Origin: Rickettsiales bacterium
Lineage (GTDB): Bacteria > Pseudomonadota > Alphaproteobacteria > Rickettsiales > JALZUV01
Direction: 5' to 3'
Length of the DNA: 35,174 bases
NCBI GenBank assembly: GCA_029252805.1
Contig: JAQXAR010000027.1
Coordinates: 1-35,174 of the forward strand
Part shown: piece after piece, positions 1-6,726 of the stretch
How positions within the stretch are numbered: the stretch's first letter is position 1
Layout of the letters: each line of letters opens with the position of its first letter
The notes under the pieces: generated by a model
The model's database searches: none
What the model saw: the letters and a program-made list of their open reading frames with translations, nothing else
What the model was told of the DNA's origin: nothing
Position numbers and translations under genes: made by a program

Positions 1-114
1 GCATTTTAATCTGTTCTTGAAAGAATGTGAGTGGAGGTTTAATATGGGCACACCAAGTGACTTACTGGCAGACCTGAAAAAGTTGCTCAAAGAATATTAT
101 TAGGTGTCAGCCCC
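1..114 (+). mobile_element. Right end of an IS1595-family insertion sequence
   Basis: The window opens inside the 3' end of a transposase gene. One or two bases after its stop codon comes GGTGTCAGCCCC (103-114), whose reverse complement begins GGGGCTGACACC. A GGGGCTG-type terminus fits my recollection of IS1595-group inverted repeats, so I place the element boundary near 114. The left end lies outside the window, so neither the matching inverted repeat nor a target duplication can be checked. The family call is good; the exact boundary is inferred. Confidence 0.6.
2..103 (+). CDS. IS1595-family transposase, C-terminal fragment
   Basis: An open frame runs in from the window edge and ends at TAG 101-103. 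The 33 visible residues include FLKECEWRFN followed by a short Leu/Lys-rich tail. A Phe-rich H-F-x-F-x-E-x-x-x-R-F-N ending is typical of the C terminus of ISXO2/IS1595-type DDE transposases. The catalytic residues lie upstream, outside the window, so it is unknown whether the enzyme is intact. The candidate terminal inverted repeat follows directly, as expected for a one-gene insertion sequence. Confidence 0.65.
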   Translation, partial: HFNLFLKECEWRFNMGTPSDLLADLKKLLKEYY

Positions 115-245
115 AAAAAAATTGGTTACAAATCAGGTGGGCTATAAAAGCCAGAATCATTCACTCGTCACAAAATTTAAAAAGTAAAAACAATAAAAAT
201 ACCCTCTTAGTATAGCCCAGCAATATGACAATTTTATGAACTCCG

Positions 246-276
246 CAAAAAAGGCACCCCAACAAGGAGAGCCTTT
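246..276 (-). terminator. Rho-independent terminator of the 112-residue gene
   Basis: Read on the minus strand, AAAGGC and GCCTTT enclose CTCC/GGGG pairs and a TTGTT loop (hairpin 250-276), followed by a run of T (plus-strand A at 247-252). It lies 30 bases past the stop of the minus-strand gene at 306-644, the correct place for its terminator. Confidence 0.75.
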
Positions 277-305
277 AATTATTTATTATATTTCAGCAAG
301 TTATA

Positions 306-644
306 CTAATGAAGCAAACTCTCATCAGCGGCTCGCACGGCGCGGTTATATTCGCGAGCAAGTTCAAATTCGGAGTGGCTAATACCGGTTTCTAAACAGA
401 TATCGAGTGCGAGTTGCAATGACTCCTCTTCATTCAAGTGCGCTTGTTTTGCCGCATGCTCTGCTAAATGGTAACGGCGCATAAGCTCATCATGCATCTC
501 GCCTTCTTCAACACTCTGGCAGTAGTTTTTCCATGAATTTCGGCCATAAATGCAGCTATCATCGGTCGCTGTCAACGTATGGATGCGAACGGCAGCTTTC
601 AATGCCTCAAGGTGACGATTTTTCAAATGTTTGATAATTTGCAT
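306..644 (-). CDS. Conserved-looking small protein of unknown function
   Basis: This is a 112-residue, mostly helical, charged protein that I do not recognise. It has no signal peptide, membrane segment or cysteine cluster (two isolated Cys in the first half, one in the second). The ATG at 644 is preceded by GGGGAG seven bases upstream, a good Shine-Dalgarno. The gene has its own terminator (246-276) and a leader hairpin that buries the Shine-Dalgarno (654-680), so it looks like a single-gene transcript with controlled translation. It sits about 190 bases from the end of an IS1595 element, so it may belong to accessory DNA, although it lies outside the element's apparent end. A coding call is well supported by the start signals and terminator; function is unknown. 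Confidence 0.75.
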   Translation of the reverse strand: MQIIKHLKNRHLEALKAAVRIHTLTATDDSCIYGRNSWKNYCQSVEEGEMHDELMRRYHLAEHAAKQAHLNEEESLQLALDICLETGISHSEFELAREYNRAVRAADESLLH

Positions 645-653
645 TGTTATTCT

Positions 654-680
654 CCCCGTATTTACACTTAGGATACGGGG
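654..680 (-). promoter_or_regulatory. Leader hairpin covering the ribosome binding site of the 112-residue gene
   Basis: CCCCGTAT (654-661) and ATACGGGG (673-680) form a perfect 8-bp inverted repeat with an 11-base loop. On the minus-strand transcript the second arm contains the GGGG of the Shine-Dalgarno that lies just before the ATG at 644. When folded, the ribosome site would be closed. This could be a thermosensor-like or protein-controlled switch, or a DNA operator with dyad symmetry. Confidence 0.5.
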
Positions 681-783
681 ACGAGGTTAATCTTTCATTA
701 AAAAACACAAAAGATAAAACTCACACGTGTTCTAAATTAGGACTTATTTACATCTCTAAGAATCAACGCTACAAGTGGTTCCG

Positions 784-1215
784 ATGCCAACCTTAAAACA
801 TTCTGAGATCACACGCTACTCGGCCCAGCAAATCTTCGATTTAGTGGCCGATGTTGCAAGTTACCCTCAGTTTTTACCGTGGTGCAAAGGCGCGCGAATT
901 CTTAAAAAAGAATCAGATACCGTCTTTTTAGTTGAACTTATTATCGGCTTTAAGGGGCTCACTGAACGTTATAGCTCGCGCGTTACTCTCGCCCCTAACG
1001 ATACTATCAAAGCCGAAATGGTCGATGGCCCGTTTCATCATCTGATTAATGACTGGCGCTTTATCGAAAAAGCTGAGGGCTGTCAGATTGAGTTGGAGTT
1101 AGATTTTCAATTTAAAAGTAAATTACTCGAGGGCATGATTGGTGGGTTATTCAGCAAAGCATCAGAGAAGATGGTTTCTGCCTTTCGAGCGCGCGCAAGA
1201 GAGCTTTACGCTTAG
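784..1215 (+). CDS. COQ10/RatA-like START-domain ubiquinone-binding protein
   Basis: This is a small single-domain SRPBCC/START fold protein of about 143 residues. The family pattern is clear: an N-terminal strand, then Q-I-F-D-L-V-A-D-V-x-x-Y-P-x-F-L-P-W-C near the start, an F-K-G-L-x-E-x-Y-x-S-R-V strand, G-P-F-x-x-L-x-x-x-W-R-F in the middle and a long C-terminal helix ending in F-x-x-R-A-R. In alphaproteobacteria and mitochondria this family (COQ10) binds ubiquinone and supports its use in respiration; in E. coli the homologue is called RatA. I prefer ATG 784 (MPTLKHSE) over the in-frame GTG 775 because family members usually begin with M-P-x; neither has a strong Shine-Dalgarno. The 3' end overlaps the convergent ATPase gene by four bases, so no terminator fits between them. 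Confidence 0.85.
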   Translation: MPTLKHSEITRYSAQQIFDLVADVASYPQFLPWCKGARILKKESDTVFLVELIIGFKGLTERYSSRVTLAPNDTIKAEMVDGPFHHLINDWRFIEKAEGCQIELELDFQFKSKLLEGMIGGLFSKASEKMVSAFRARARELYA

Positions 1216-1826
1216 GCCGTTAGGTATTCATCCATTTGAATCAAGCCATGTGGGTTAAGCAAGCTATCGCCTTCATGCGTATAAATTACGATGCCATTTT
1301 GCTGGCAACGCCCTGCAATCAGCGTATCCACTGCCTTACGTGCCGTCATATCCAGCCCCATCATCGGGCGATCTAGCAGCCAAATCAGCGATGGCTGCGT
1401 GATAAGCGGCGTTAGATACACCCGCTGCTGCTGACCGTATGTGAGCGCAGCAACTTTCTCATTCGCCAAAGCATTGAGGCCAAAATAATTCAACGCCGCA
1501 TCAATCAGCTCATTTGAACCTTTATGTGCGAGGCGCTCTACCTGCTTACGCACGGTCAATTTTGGCTTCAGCGAAGCATCACTACGCTGTGGTAGGTAAA
1601 TGACTTCATTAAAAAACTCACTATCGCCACGTGTTTCCTCTTGGGCAAAAAGGATACAATCTGTTTCAACGGGAACCTTGCCGGCGATCATCTCTAGCAG
1701 CCACGTCTTACCACTGCCATTCGCGCCTTCGATGCGCAATAAGCTGCCCGGTAGGAGCGTGATTCCAAATTCACTAAATAAATACACGCCACCCGATTGA
1801 CGCTCGATGTTCTGGATTGTAAGCAT
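1212..1826 (-). CDS. ccmA: CcmA-like heme-exporter ABC ATPase with altered Walker B
   Basis: About 204 residues, the size of the cytochrome c maturation ATPase CcmA, which works with CcmB and CcmC in heme delivery. Visible motifs: Walker A GANGSGKT (34-41), Q-loop Gln near 80, a CcmA-like S-L-K-P-K-L-T-V segment (85-91), signature LTYGQQQRV (128-136), Walker B ending WLLD at 152, and a switch His near 184. Oddly, the residue after the Walker B Asp, normally the catalytic Glu, is Arg (LLDRP), which predicts weak ATP hydrolysis. No ccmB or ccmC is adjacent. ATG 1826 is chosen over 1865 because it gives the standard MLTIQNI start and avoids running into the divergent gene at 1832. CcmA is the best family match; a different small orphan ABC ATPase is possible. 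Confidence 0.65.
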   Translation of the reverse strand: MLTIQNIERQSGGVYLFSEFGITLLPGSLLRIEGANGSGKTWLLEMIAGKVPVETDCILFAQEETRGDSEFFNEVIYLPQRSDASLKPKLTVRKQVERLAHKGSNELIDAALNYFGLNALANEKVAALTYGQQQRVYLTPLITQPSLIWLLDRPMMGLDMTARKAVDTLIAGRCQQNGIVIYTHEGDSLLNPHGLIQMDEYLTA

Positions 1827-1831
1827 AATGA

Positions 1832-2632
1832 ATGCTTCGTTACATGTTCCCACTTCTAATTGCAACGCTACCGTTTACCGGAACGGCGCAATTAACCGAT
1901 ATTGAACTGACAAATATCACTGTTTTGGCTGATAGAGCCCTTGCCGTTCCCCTGTCAAAGTTGGCGAGTCAATATAGCCGCGAACATAATATCACCATTA
2001 CGGTCGGCTACGCGCCGAGTTTTGAACAAACGGTAGAGATTCAGGAGGGGGAAGCCGCTGATTTATTCATTTCAGCCCATCCAAAATCGCTTGAACACTT
2101 AAAACAGCGCGGGTTATTCGATGTTAGCTCGCTAAAACCTTTAGTGAGAGCTAACCTATCGCTCATTTACACGGGCGATAAAGATAAACTCAATCATCGT
2201 GATGATGTCGAGTTACTCCTAAAAGAGCCTGCTGCATTCATCGCTATTGCCAGCCCTGCCGCCACTGCGGAAGGTTTTTATGCAAAACAGGCCATTAGCT
2301 ATTCACAAAAAGCCAATCGCTCCATTGCAGAAATGCCCGATACAGAATCGATGTTGAATTTGCTCAGCAAAACAGAAAACGCGGCTTTCGCCGTCATGTT
2401 TGAGCCTGACGCCTTACTCAATAGCGCAGATCACATTGTTCATACGATCCCTGCTAAATGGCACGATGAAGCGATCTTCACCTCAGCCGTCATTCCTGGG
2501 GAAAGCATGGAACCTGCACGTGAGTTTCAAAGCTTCTTACAAAGCGAAGCAGCCCAACGAGAATTTATAAAATACAGATTTTATCCCGCAGTCACTGCGA
2601 GTATAGAAAAGCCTAAGCAAGAGAACGGATAG
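1832..2632 (+). CDS. ModA-like periplasmic substrate-binding protein
   Basis: A 266-residue protein with an N-terminal signal sequence (hydrophobic MFPLLIATLPFTG, cleavage likely near residues 18-20). It has the layout of molybdate/tungstate-binding proteins: a first strand ITVLADRAL leading into a helix, a G-E-A-A-D-L-F-I-S-A motif near residue 75 (family consensus A-D-V-F-I-S-A), an R-x-x-L-S-L-I-Y strand, and an I-A-I-A-x-P-x-x-x-x-x-G-x-Y-A-K segment near 135-150. ModA proteins deliver oxyanions to ModBC permeases. No modB or modC is nearby, so the anion specificity is a family-level guess. It starts 5 bases from the divergent CcmA-like gene, and its last 20 bases overlap the next gene on the other strand. 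Confidence 0.7.
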   Translation: MLRYMFPLLIATLPFTGTAQLTDIELTNITVLADRALAVPLSKLASQYSREHNITITVGYAPSFEQTVEIQEGEAADLFISAHPKSLEHLKQRGLFDVSSLKPLVRANLSLIYTGDKDKLNHRDDVELLLKEPAAFIAIASPAATAEGFYAKQAISYSQKANRSIAEMPDTESMLNLLSKTENAAFAVMFEPDALLNSADHIVHTIPAKWHDEAIFTSAVIPGESMEPAREFQSFLQSEAAQREFIKYRFYPAVTASIEKPKQENG

Positions 2633-2981
2633 AATCCATAAACTCTTTGAATTCTTGCTCTGGACTATCAAAACCCATCGCTTTAGGCTCAGGACGGAAA
2701 AATGCTAGAGGCTCACCAAATTCGGTGTAAACACCGCGAATTCTTCCTTGAAAATCAATCGCTTTCTTGCTTTTCGGCAGATCAACGACCGTAAAGCCTT
2801 CAGGGTTTTTCATTGCTTCACGGTAAATACGTGACGCATAAGCCTGGTAATCTTGCATATCGTGAAAGCCCATGGCCGCACCATGGATACGGAAATTAGC
2901 CATCATCACATCGTCCGTGCGCAAACCTAGTTTTGAAAGGATACCACCGGTTTCTTTTTTTACTGCTGATACTAATGTCAT
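2613..2981 (-). CDS. Unknown 122-residue protein
   Basis: A soluble 122-residue protein of no family I recognise, with no signal peptide or membrane segment. It has a basic N-terminal part, a central aromatic-rich helix with F-H-D-M-Q-D-Y-Q-A-Y, and a C-terminal E-F-K-E-F-M-D-S helix. The ATG at 2981 is preceded by GGGAGAG, a strong Shine-Dalgarno, and by a good sigma-70-type promoter (3017-3045), so the gene is very likely real and transcribed alone. Its 3' end overlaps the ModA-like gene by 20 bases in a convergent arrangement. Confidence 0.7.
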   Translation of the reverse strand: MTLVSAVKKETGGILSKLGLRTDDVMMANFRIHGAAMGFHDMQDYQAYASRIYREAMKNPEGFTVVDLPKSKKAIDFQGRIRGVYTEFGEPLAFFRPEPKAMGFDSPEQEFKEFMDSIRSLA

Positions 2982-3016
2982 AATTACTCTCCCGCTTATC
3001 TACTATTCGTTAATGT

Positions 3017-3045
3017 AGTATAACATGACAATCGTGTTACAACAA
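3017..3045 (-). promoter_or_regulatory. Sigma-70-type promoter for the 122-residue gene
   Basis: On the minus strand TTGTTG (3045-3040) and TATACT (3022-3017) are 17 bases apart, and the -10 is extended (TGTTATACT). Transcription would start near 3010, about 30 bases before the ATG at 2981. Confidence 0.5.
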
Positions 3046-3130
3046 CAAAAATAAACAATTTATATCAAATGCTTGATAATTCTGTTTCACTGAAATTAGA
3101 TTAAAGAGATACCGCGCTGTTAGGAATTTG

Positions 3131-4141
3131 TTAAGCTTTATCAACTAAAGGCCATCGCGCGCGCGGCTCAAAACCCAACGCTGTGGCACCATGAACACAA
3201 TAATGCTCATATCCGGCCCATGCGATCATCGCCGCGTTATCCGTACAAAGATGTATCGGCGGCACATGCAGGCTATAACCATGCTCTGCAGCCACCGCTT
3301 CAATGCTCGCACGAAGCGCCTTATTCGCCGCCACCCCCCCCGCAACCACTAGACGCGGCGCATCATCATACAGCTTAATCGCGCGCTTGAGTCTATCGGC
3401 AATACATTCACTTACCACTCGCTGGAACGAGGCACAGAGGTCAGCTTTATCTTGTTCTGAGAAAGGCGGCGCCTTGAGGATAACTTCGCGCACCGCCGTC
3501 TTAAGACCCGAGAAGGAGAAATTACAGTTAGGCTTCCCCTTCAGCGGCACAGGCAGATCGAAACGATAAGCATCGCCTTTCTCAGCTAGAATCTCCACCG
3601 CTGGCCCACCTGGATAACCAAGACCAAGCATCTTCGCCGTTTTATCAAATGCTTCGCCCAGCGCATCATCTAAGGTCGCGCCTAGCAGGCGGAACCTATC
3701 AACACCCTCCACCGCGAGCCACTGACAATGCCCGCCAGAGATTAAAAGCAATAGATACGGATATTCAACTTCTTCTGTAAGGCGCACCGTCAACGCATGC
3801 CCTGTCAGATGGTTCACCGCCACCAACGGCTTACCTGAAGCAAGCGCGAGAGCTTTCGCCGTCATCGCGCCGACCATCACACCGCCAATAAGCCCAGGCC
3901 CCCCAGTCACGGAGATAAGATCAATTTCGTCTAACGTGGTATCCGCCTCTTTAAGCGCCACCTCTATCACTTCATCCATCACAGCCACATGGCTGCGTGC
4001 AGCAATCTCTGGCACGACGCCCCCAAAAGCGGCATGCTCCTTTAACTGCGACCAAACAGCGCTGGAGAGAATCTCTTTATCACTTGTAATCACTGCCGCT
4101 GCGGTATCGTCGCAGCTACTTTCTATGCCTAGAATCTTCAT
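3131..4141 (-). CDS. tsaD: tRNA N6-adenosine threonylcarbamoyltransferase TsaD
   Basis: TsaD transfers the threonylcarbamoyl group from threonylcarbamoyl-AMP to A37 of tRNAs that read ANN codons, working with TsaB and TsaE. The 336-residue length is standard. It starts MKILGIESSCDDT and shows the metal-binding pair His111/His115 in NHLTGHA, the ISGGH motif near 135-138, the G-x-A-F-D-K-x-A-x-x-L-G-L-x-Y-P-G-G-P signature, and a C-terminal T-D-N-A-A-M-I-A-W-A-G motif whose Asp is a metal ligand. It diverges from hemC with only 40 bases between start codons. About 150 bases without a gene or clear terminator follow its stop. Confidence 0.97.
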   Translation of the reverse strand: MKILGIESSCDDTAAAVITSDKEILSSAVWSQLKEHAAFGGVVPEIAARSHVAVMDEVIEVALKEADTTLDEIDLISVTGGPGLIGGVMVGAMTAKALALASGKPLVAVNHLTGHALTVRLTEEVEYPYLLLLISGGHCQWLAVEGVDRFRLLGATLDDALGEAFDKTAKMLGLGYPGGPAVEILAEKGDAYRFDLPVPLKGKPNCNFSFSGLKTAVREVILKAPPFSEQDKADLCASFQRVVSECIADRLKRAIKLYDDAPRLVVAGGVAANKALRASIEAVAAEHGYSLHVPPIHLCTDNAAMIAWAGYEHYCVHGATALGFEPRARWPLVDKA

Positions 4142-4181
4142 GGCTCTTGCTTATCCTATTCGTAACGCCTAGACAATCATC

Positions 4182-5081
4182 ATGCTAACTATCGCTACTC
4201 GTAAAAGTAAACTCGCGCTGATTCAGTCCGAAATGATTAAAGCCGCCCTTATGCAAGTGGGCGCTACGGATGTCGATTTACTCCCCCTTATGACAACAGG
4301 CGATGCAGACAAAGAACGCGAACTACTCGCCATTGGCGGCAAAGGCCTCTTTACTAAAGAGATTGAGCAAGCCCTCCTCAATGGCAACGCACAGATCGCC
4401 ATGCATTCACTCAAAGATATGCCCGTAACCATGCCGGAGGGCTTGATGATCGCCGGAGTCCTGCCGCGCGCCAATCCAACCGATCTCCTCATAAGCCATC
4501 AACCGCTCACCTCCTTAGATGACCTCCCACAAGGTGCAACCATCGGCACCAGCTCTCCACGACGGGCAGCACAACTATTAGTGCTTCGCCCTGACCTCAC
4601 TATTGTGAACTTCCGTGGCAATGTCCCCAGCCGGCTCGTAAAAGTAGAGCGTGGCGAAGTCGATGCGACAATTCTCGCCGCTGCAGGATTGGAGCGCTTG
4701 AGCATAACCCCGCAGCATTCACTCGCGCTAGATGTCCTGCCCGCTATTGGCCAAGGCATTATCGCATTACAATGCCGCAGCGACGATACTGAAACACGCC
4801 AATGGATCAAGAAGATCAACCACCTCCCCAGCTGGCAACAAACATTGGCCGAGCGCGCCGTATTAAAGGCTGTAGAAGGCGATTGCCACACTCCCCTTGC
4901 CGCTCATGCGACGTTATCGGGAGATTCTCTATCTATCACCGCACAGATTCTCTCAGCCGACGGAAAAACGCATTATAAGGCAGCTCAGACGGGCGCAATA
5001 GCACAAGCAGCTCAACTGGGCGAAGCCTGCGGCAGCGTGCTCCTCCCGAAAGCAGAGGAACTATGGCAACGCTGCTCTTAA
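4182..5081 (+). CDS. hemC: Porphobilinogen deaminase (hydroxymethylbilane synthase)
   Basis: HemC joins four porphobilinogen units into hydroxymethylbilane in tetrapyrrole synthesis. The 299-residue protein has the N-terminal ATRKSKLALIQ segment, the H-S-L-K-D-M-P motif (75-81) with catalytic Asp79, the IGTSSPRR phosphate-side motif (121-128), RGN near 145, and Cys235 in VEGDCHTPLA, which carries the dipyrromethane cofactor. The sequence around that Cys departs slightly from the usual G-G-C-x-x-P. It overlaps hemD by 19 bases, so translation of the two is probably coupled, and it opens the four-gene block hemC-hemD-mitofilin-like-HemY-like. Confidence 0.97.
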   Translation: MLTIATRKSKLALIQSEMIKAALMQVGATDVDLLPLMTTGDADKERELLAIGGKGLFTKEIEQALLNGNAQIAMHSLKDMPVTMPEGLMIAGVLPRANPTDLLISHQPLTSLDDLPQGATIGTSSPRRAAQLLVLRPDLTIVNFRGNVPSRLVKVERGEVDATILAAAGLERLSITPQHSLALDVLPAIGQGIIALQCRSDDTETRQWIKKINHLPSWQQTLAERAVLKAVEGDCHTPLAAHATLSGDSLSITAQILSADGKTHYKAAQTGAIAQAAQLGEACGSVLLPKAEELWQRCS

Positions 5082-5668
5082 CCTCAACGCGTGATGTTTC
5101 ACAAACGCTCGCACCGAAGATAGAAGCAGTTGGGCATAAGGCTCTGCTGATGCCTCTACTTAAGATAACCTACTTTGATGACACCGCTGGGATAGAGCCT
5201 CCAACCGCCATCCTTATCTCAAGCCGTTATGCATTACGTGCTGCAGAACATCACATTGGCACTCCTCTCTATATTGTGGGACAACAAACCGCTAATCTCG
5301 CGATGGAAAAAGGCCATCACATTGAGCAAATCGCCACTAATATTAGTTACTTAAAAGATAAGCTACCAACTGGCACCTTGTATCTGAGAGGGCGCGACGT
5401 TTCGCAAGAGCTAGATATCCCATCATATATTTGTTATACGGCTGATCATGTCGCACCGCCTCCGCCCCTCGCCGAGCATGATGGGCTGATCGTACTTTCA
5501 GCGCGCATCGCAGCTAAGCTTCCTCTTAGCACAAAGCCACTTTTTTGCCTGAGTCAACGTATCGCCCAAGCATTACCTAACGAGATGCAGGCACAGGCAC
5601 GCATTCCTGAGGAGCCAACCGAAAACGCACTCTTAGAGATGATAAAACACTGGTCACCCGAACAATAA
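5063..5668 (+). CDS. hemD: Uroporphyrinogen-III synthase (divergent, short)
   Basis: HemD closes and inverts ring D of hydroxymethylbilane to give uroporphyrinogen III. The family is poorly conserved, and the call rests on the N-terminal L-L-T-S-T-R-D strand, the P-L-L-K-I segment, the A-I-L-I-S-S-R-Y-A-L-R-A motif (consensus hxhTSxNAhxx), the Y-I-V-G-Q-Q-T-A strand, LYLRGRD, and the position overlapping hemC by 19 bases. At 201 residues it is shorter than the usual 230-260, mainly in the second domain. The next gene starts 18 bases later. Confidence 0.85.
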   Translation: MATLLLTSTRDVSQTLAPKIEAVGHKALLMPLLKITYFDDTAGIEPPTAILISSRYALRAAEHHIGTPLYIVGQQTANLAMEKGHHIEQIATNISYLKDKLPTGTLYLRGRDVSQELDIPSYICYTADHVAPPPPLAEHDGLIVLSARIAAKLPLSTKPLFCLSQRIAQALPNEMQAQARIPEEPTENALLEMIKHWSPEQ

Positions 5669-5686
5669 CGCTTATAACAATAGGCT

Positions 5687-6721
5687 ATGAGCGATACAAA
5701 AAAAATCTCCCCCGCCGAAGAAAAAAACACAGAGGACGAAACGCCTCAAACAGTACGCACAAGCGTCTCACCTTTCGGTGCTGTGTTCCTAAGCCTTCTC
5801 ACTCTTGCAGCAGTACTCAGCGGAGCCTTTGCCTTTCGCGATACGTTGCTTCCGTACCTGCATCACTATCTTGCACTACCGGAAATAAAAACCACATCTC
5901 TTACGCCTCCGCACGGCTTTGTGCCAATCCCCGCGATGGCGGAAATGCCATCTTTAGACACAGCCAATTCCAAAAAATTCGCATCACTCAAAGCCGCGCA
6001 AACTCAACTTGCTGCACAAATGAACGAATTGATGACAAATGCCCCACAAACCGTGGTTAGCGATAATGCAGAAATGACCGAGGTTCTCCGCTCAACGCAA
6101 ACGAAACTTGCCGAATCAATGGCACGTATCTCCACGCTTGAGGCAAAGTTACAAGAGACGCATTCTCTGACAACCGCGCTCACTAATAAGCCTAACACTC
6201 CCGCCGTACCGCTAGATATTCGCGGCCTAGTCGCTTTCCAGAACCTGCAAGCAAAAGCGTTGGGCGGCCAGCCATTCCAAGACTCGCTACAGCGCGTGAT
6301 CGCCTTGTTAGATGATAGCGCTCCTATCGAAGATACGATCGGCAAGTTAGAACAAGTCGCACCGACAGGTCGTCCCACTTTAAGCCAGTTACAGGATAGC
6401 TTTGAAATAGCCGTAAGTAACTACATGCAATCAGGCAAGGCTGAAGATGCCTCCTTCATGGGCCAACTGAAACAGAACTTAAGCTCTTTCGTCCGTGTGC
6501 GCCGCACCGATGGCTCAGGCAGTCTCGATGATGCACTCATCACAACAGCCGAAACCGCCCTTACCAAAGGCAATATCAAAACCGCTTACACTGAGCTGCT
6601 CAAACTTGAAAGCGATGCATTCAAAACATGGCTGCCACAAGCGCGTAAATATTACCAACTCCCTGAGTGGCTGGATGTAGTTCAGCTTCAACTCGCAAAC
6701 TCTCTTGAAGCGAGCCAGTAA
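5687..6721 (+). CDS. Mitofilin (Mic60)-like inner membrane protein
   Basis: A 344-residue protein with a polar, acidic 30-residue cytoplasmic N terminus, one membrane helix (about 31-50, F-L-S-L-L-T-L-A-A-V), a Pro-rich stretch, a coiled-coil region (about 95-165, with many Ala/Gln/Leu heptads) and a helical C-terminal domain (about 185-340). This is the layout of the alphaproteobacterial mitofilin-family proteins encoded next to hemD and hemY homologues, which are the bacterial relatives of mitochondrial Mic60 and shape intracytoplasmic membrane. The position directly between hemD and the HemY-like gene supports the assignment more than any single motif does. Confidence 0.75.
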   Translation: MSDTKKISPAEEKNTEDETPQTVRTSVSPFGAVFLSLLTLAAVLSGAFAFRDTLLPYLHHYLALPEIKTTSLTPPHGFVPIPAMAEMPSLDTANSKKFASLKAAQTQLAAQMNELMTNAPQTVVSDNAEMTEVLRSTQTKLAESMARISTLEAKLQETHSLTTALTNKPNTPAVPLDIRGLVAFQNLQAKALGGQPFQDSLQRVIALLDDSAPIEDTIGKLEQVAPTGRPTLSQLQDSFEIAVSNYMQSGKAEDASFMGQLKQNLSSFVRVRRTDGSGSLDDALITTAETALTKGNIKTAYTELLKLESDAFKTWLPQARKYYQLPEWLDVVQLQLANSLEASQ

Positions 6722-6726
6722 GACCA

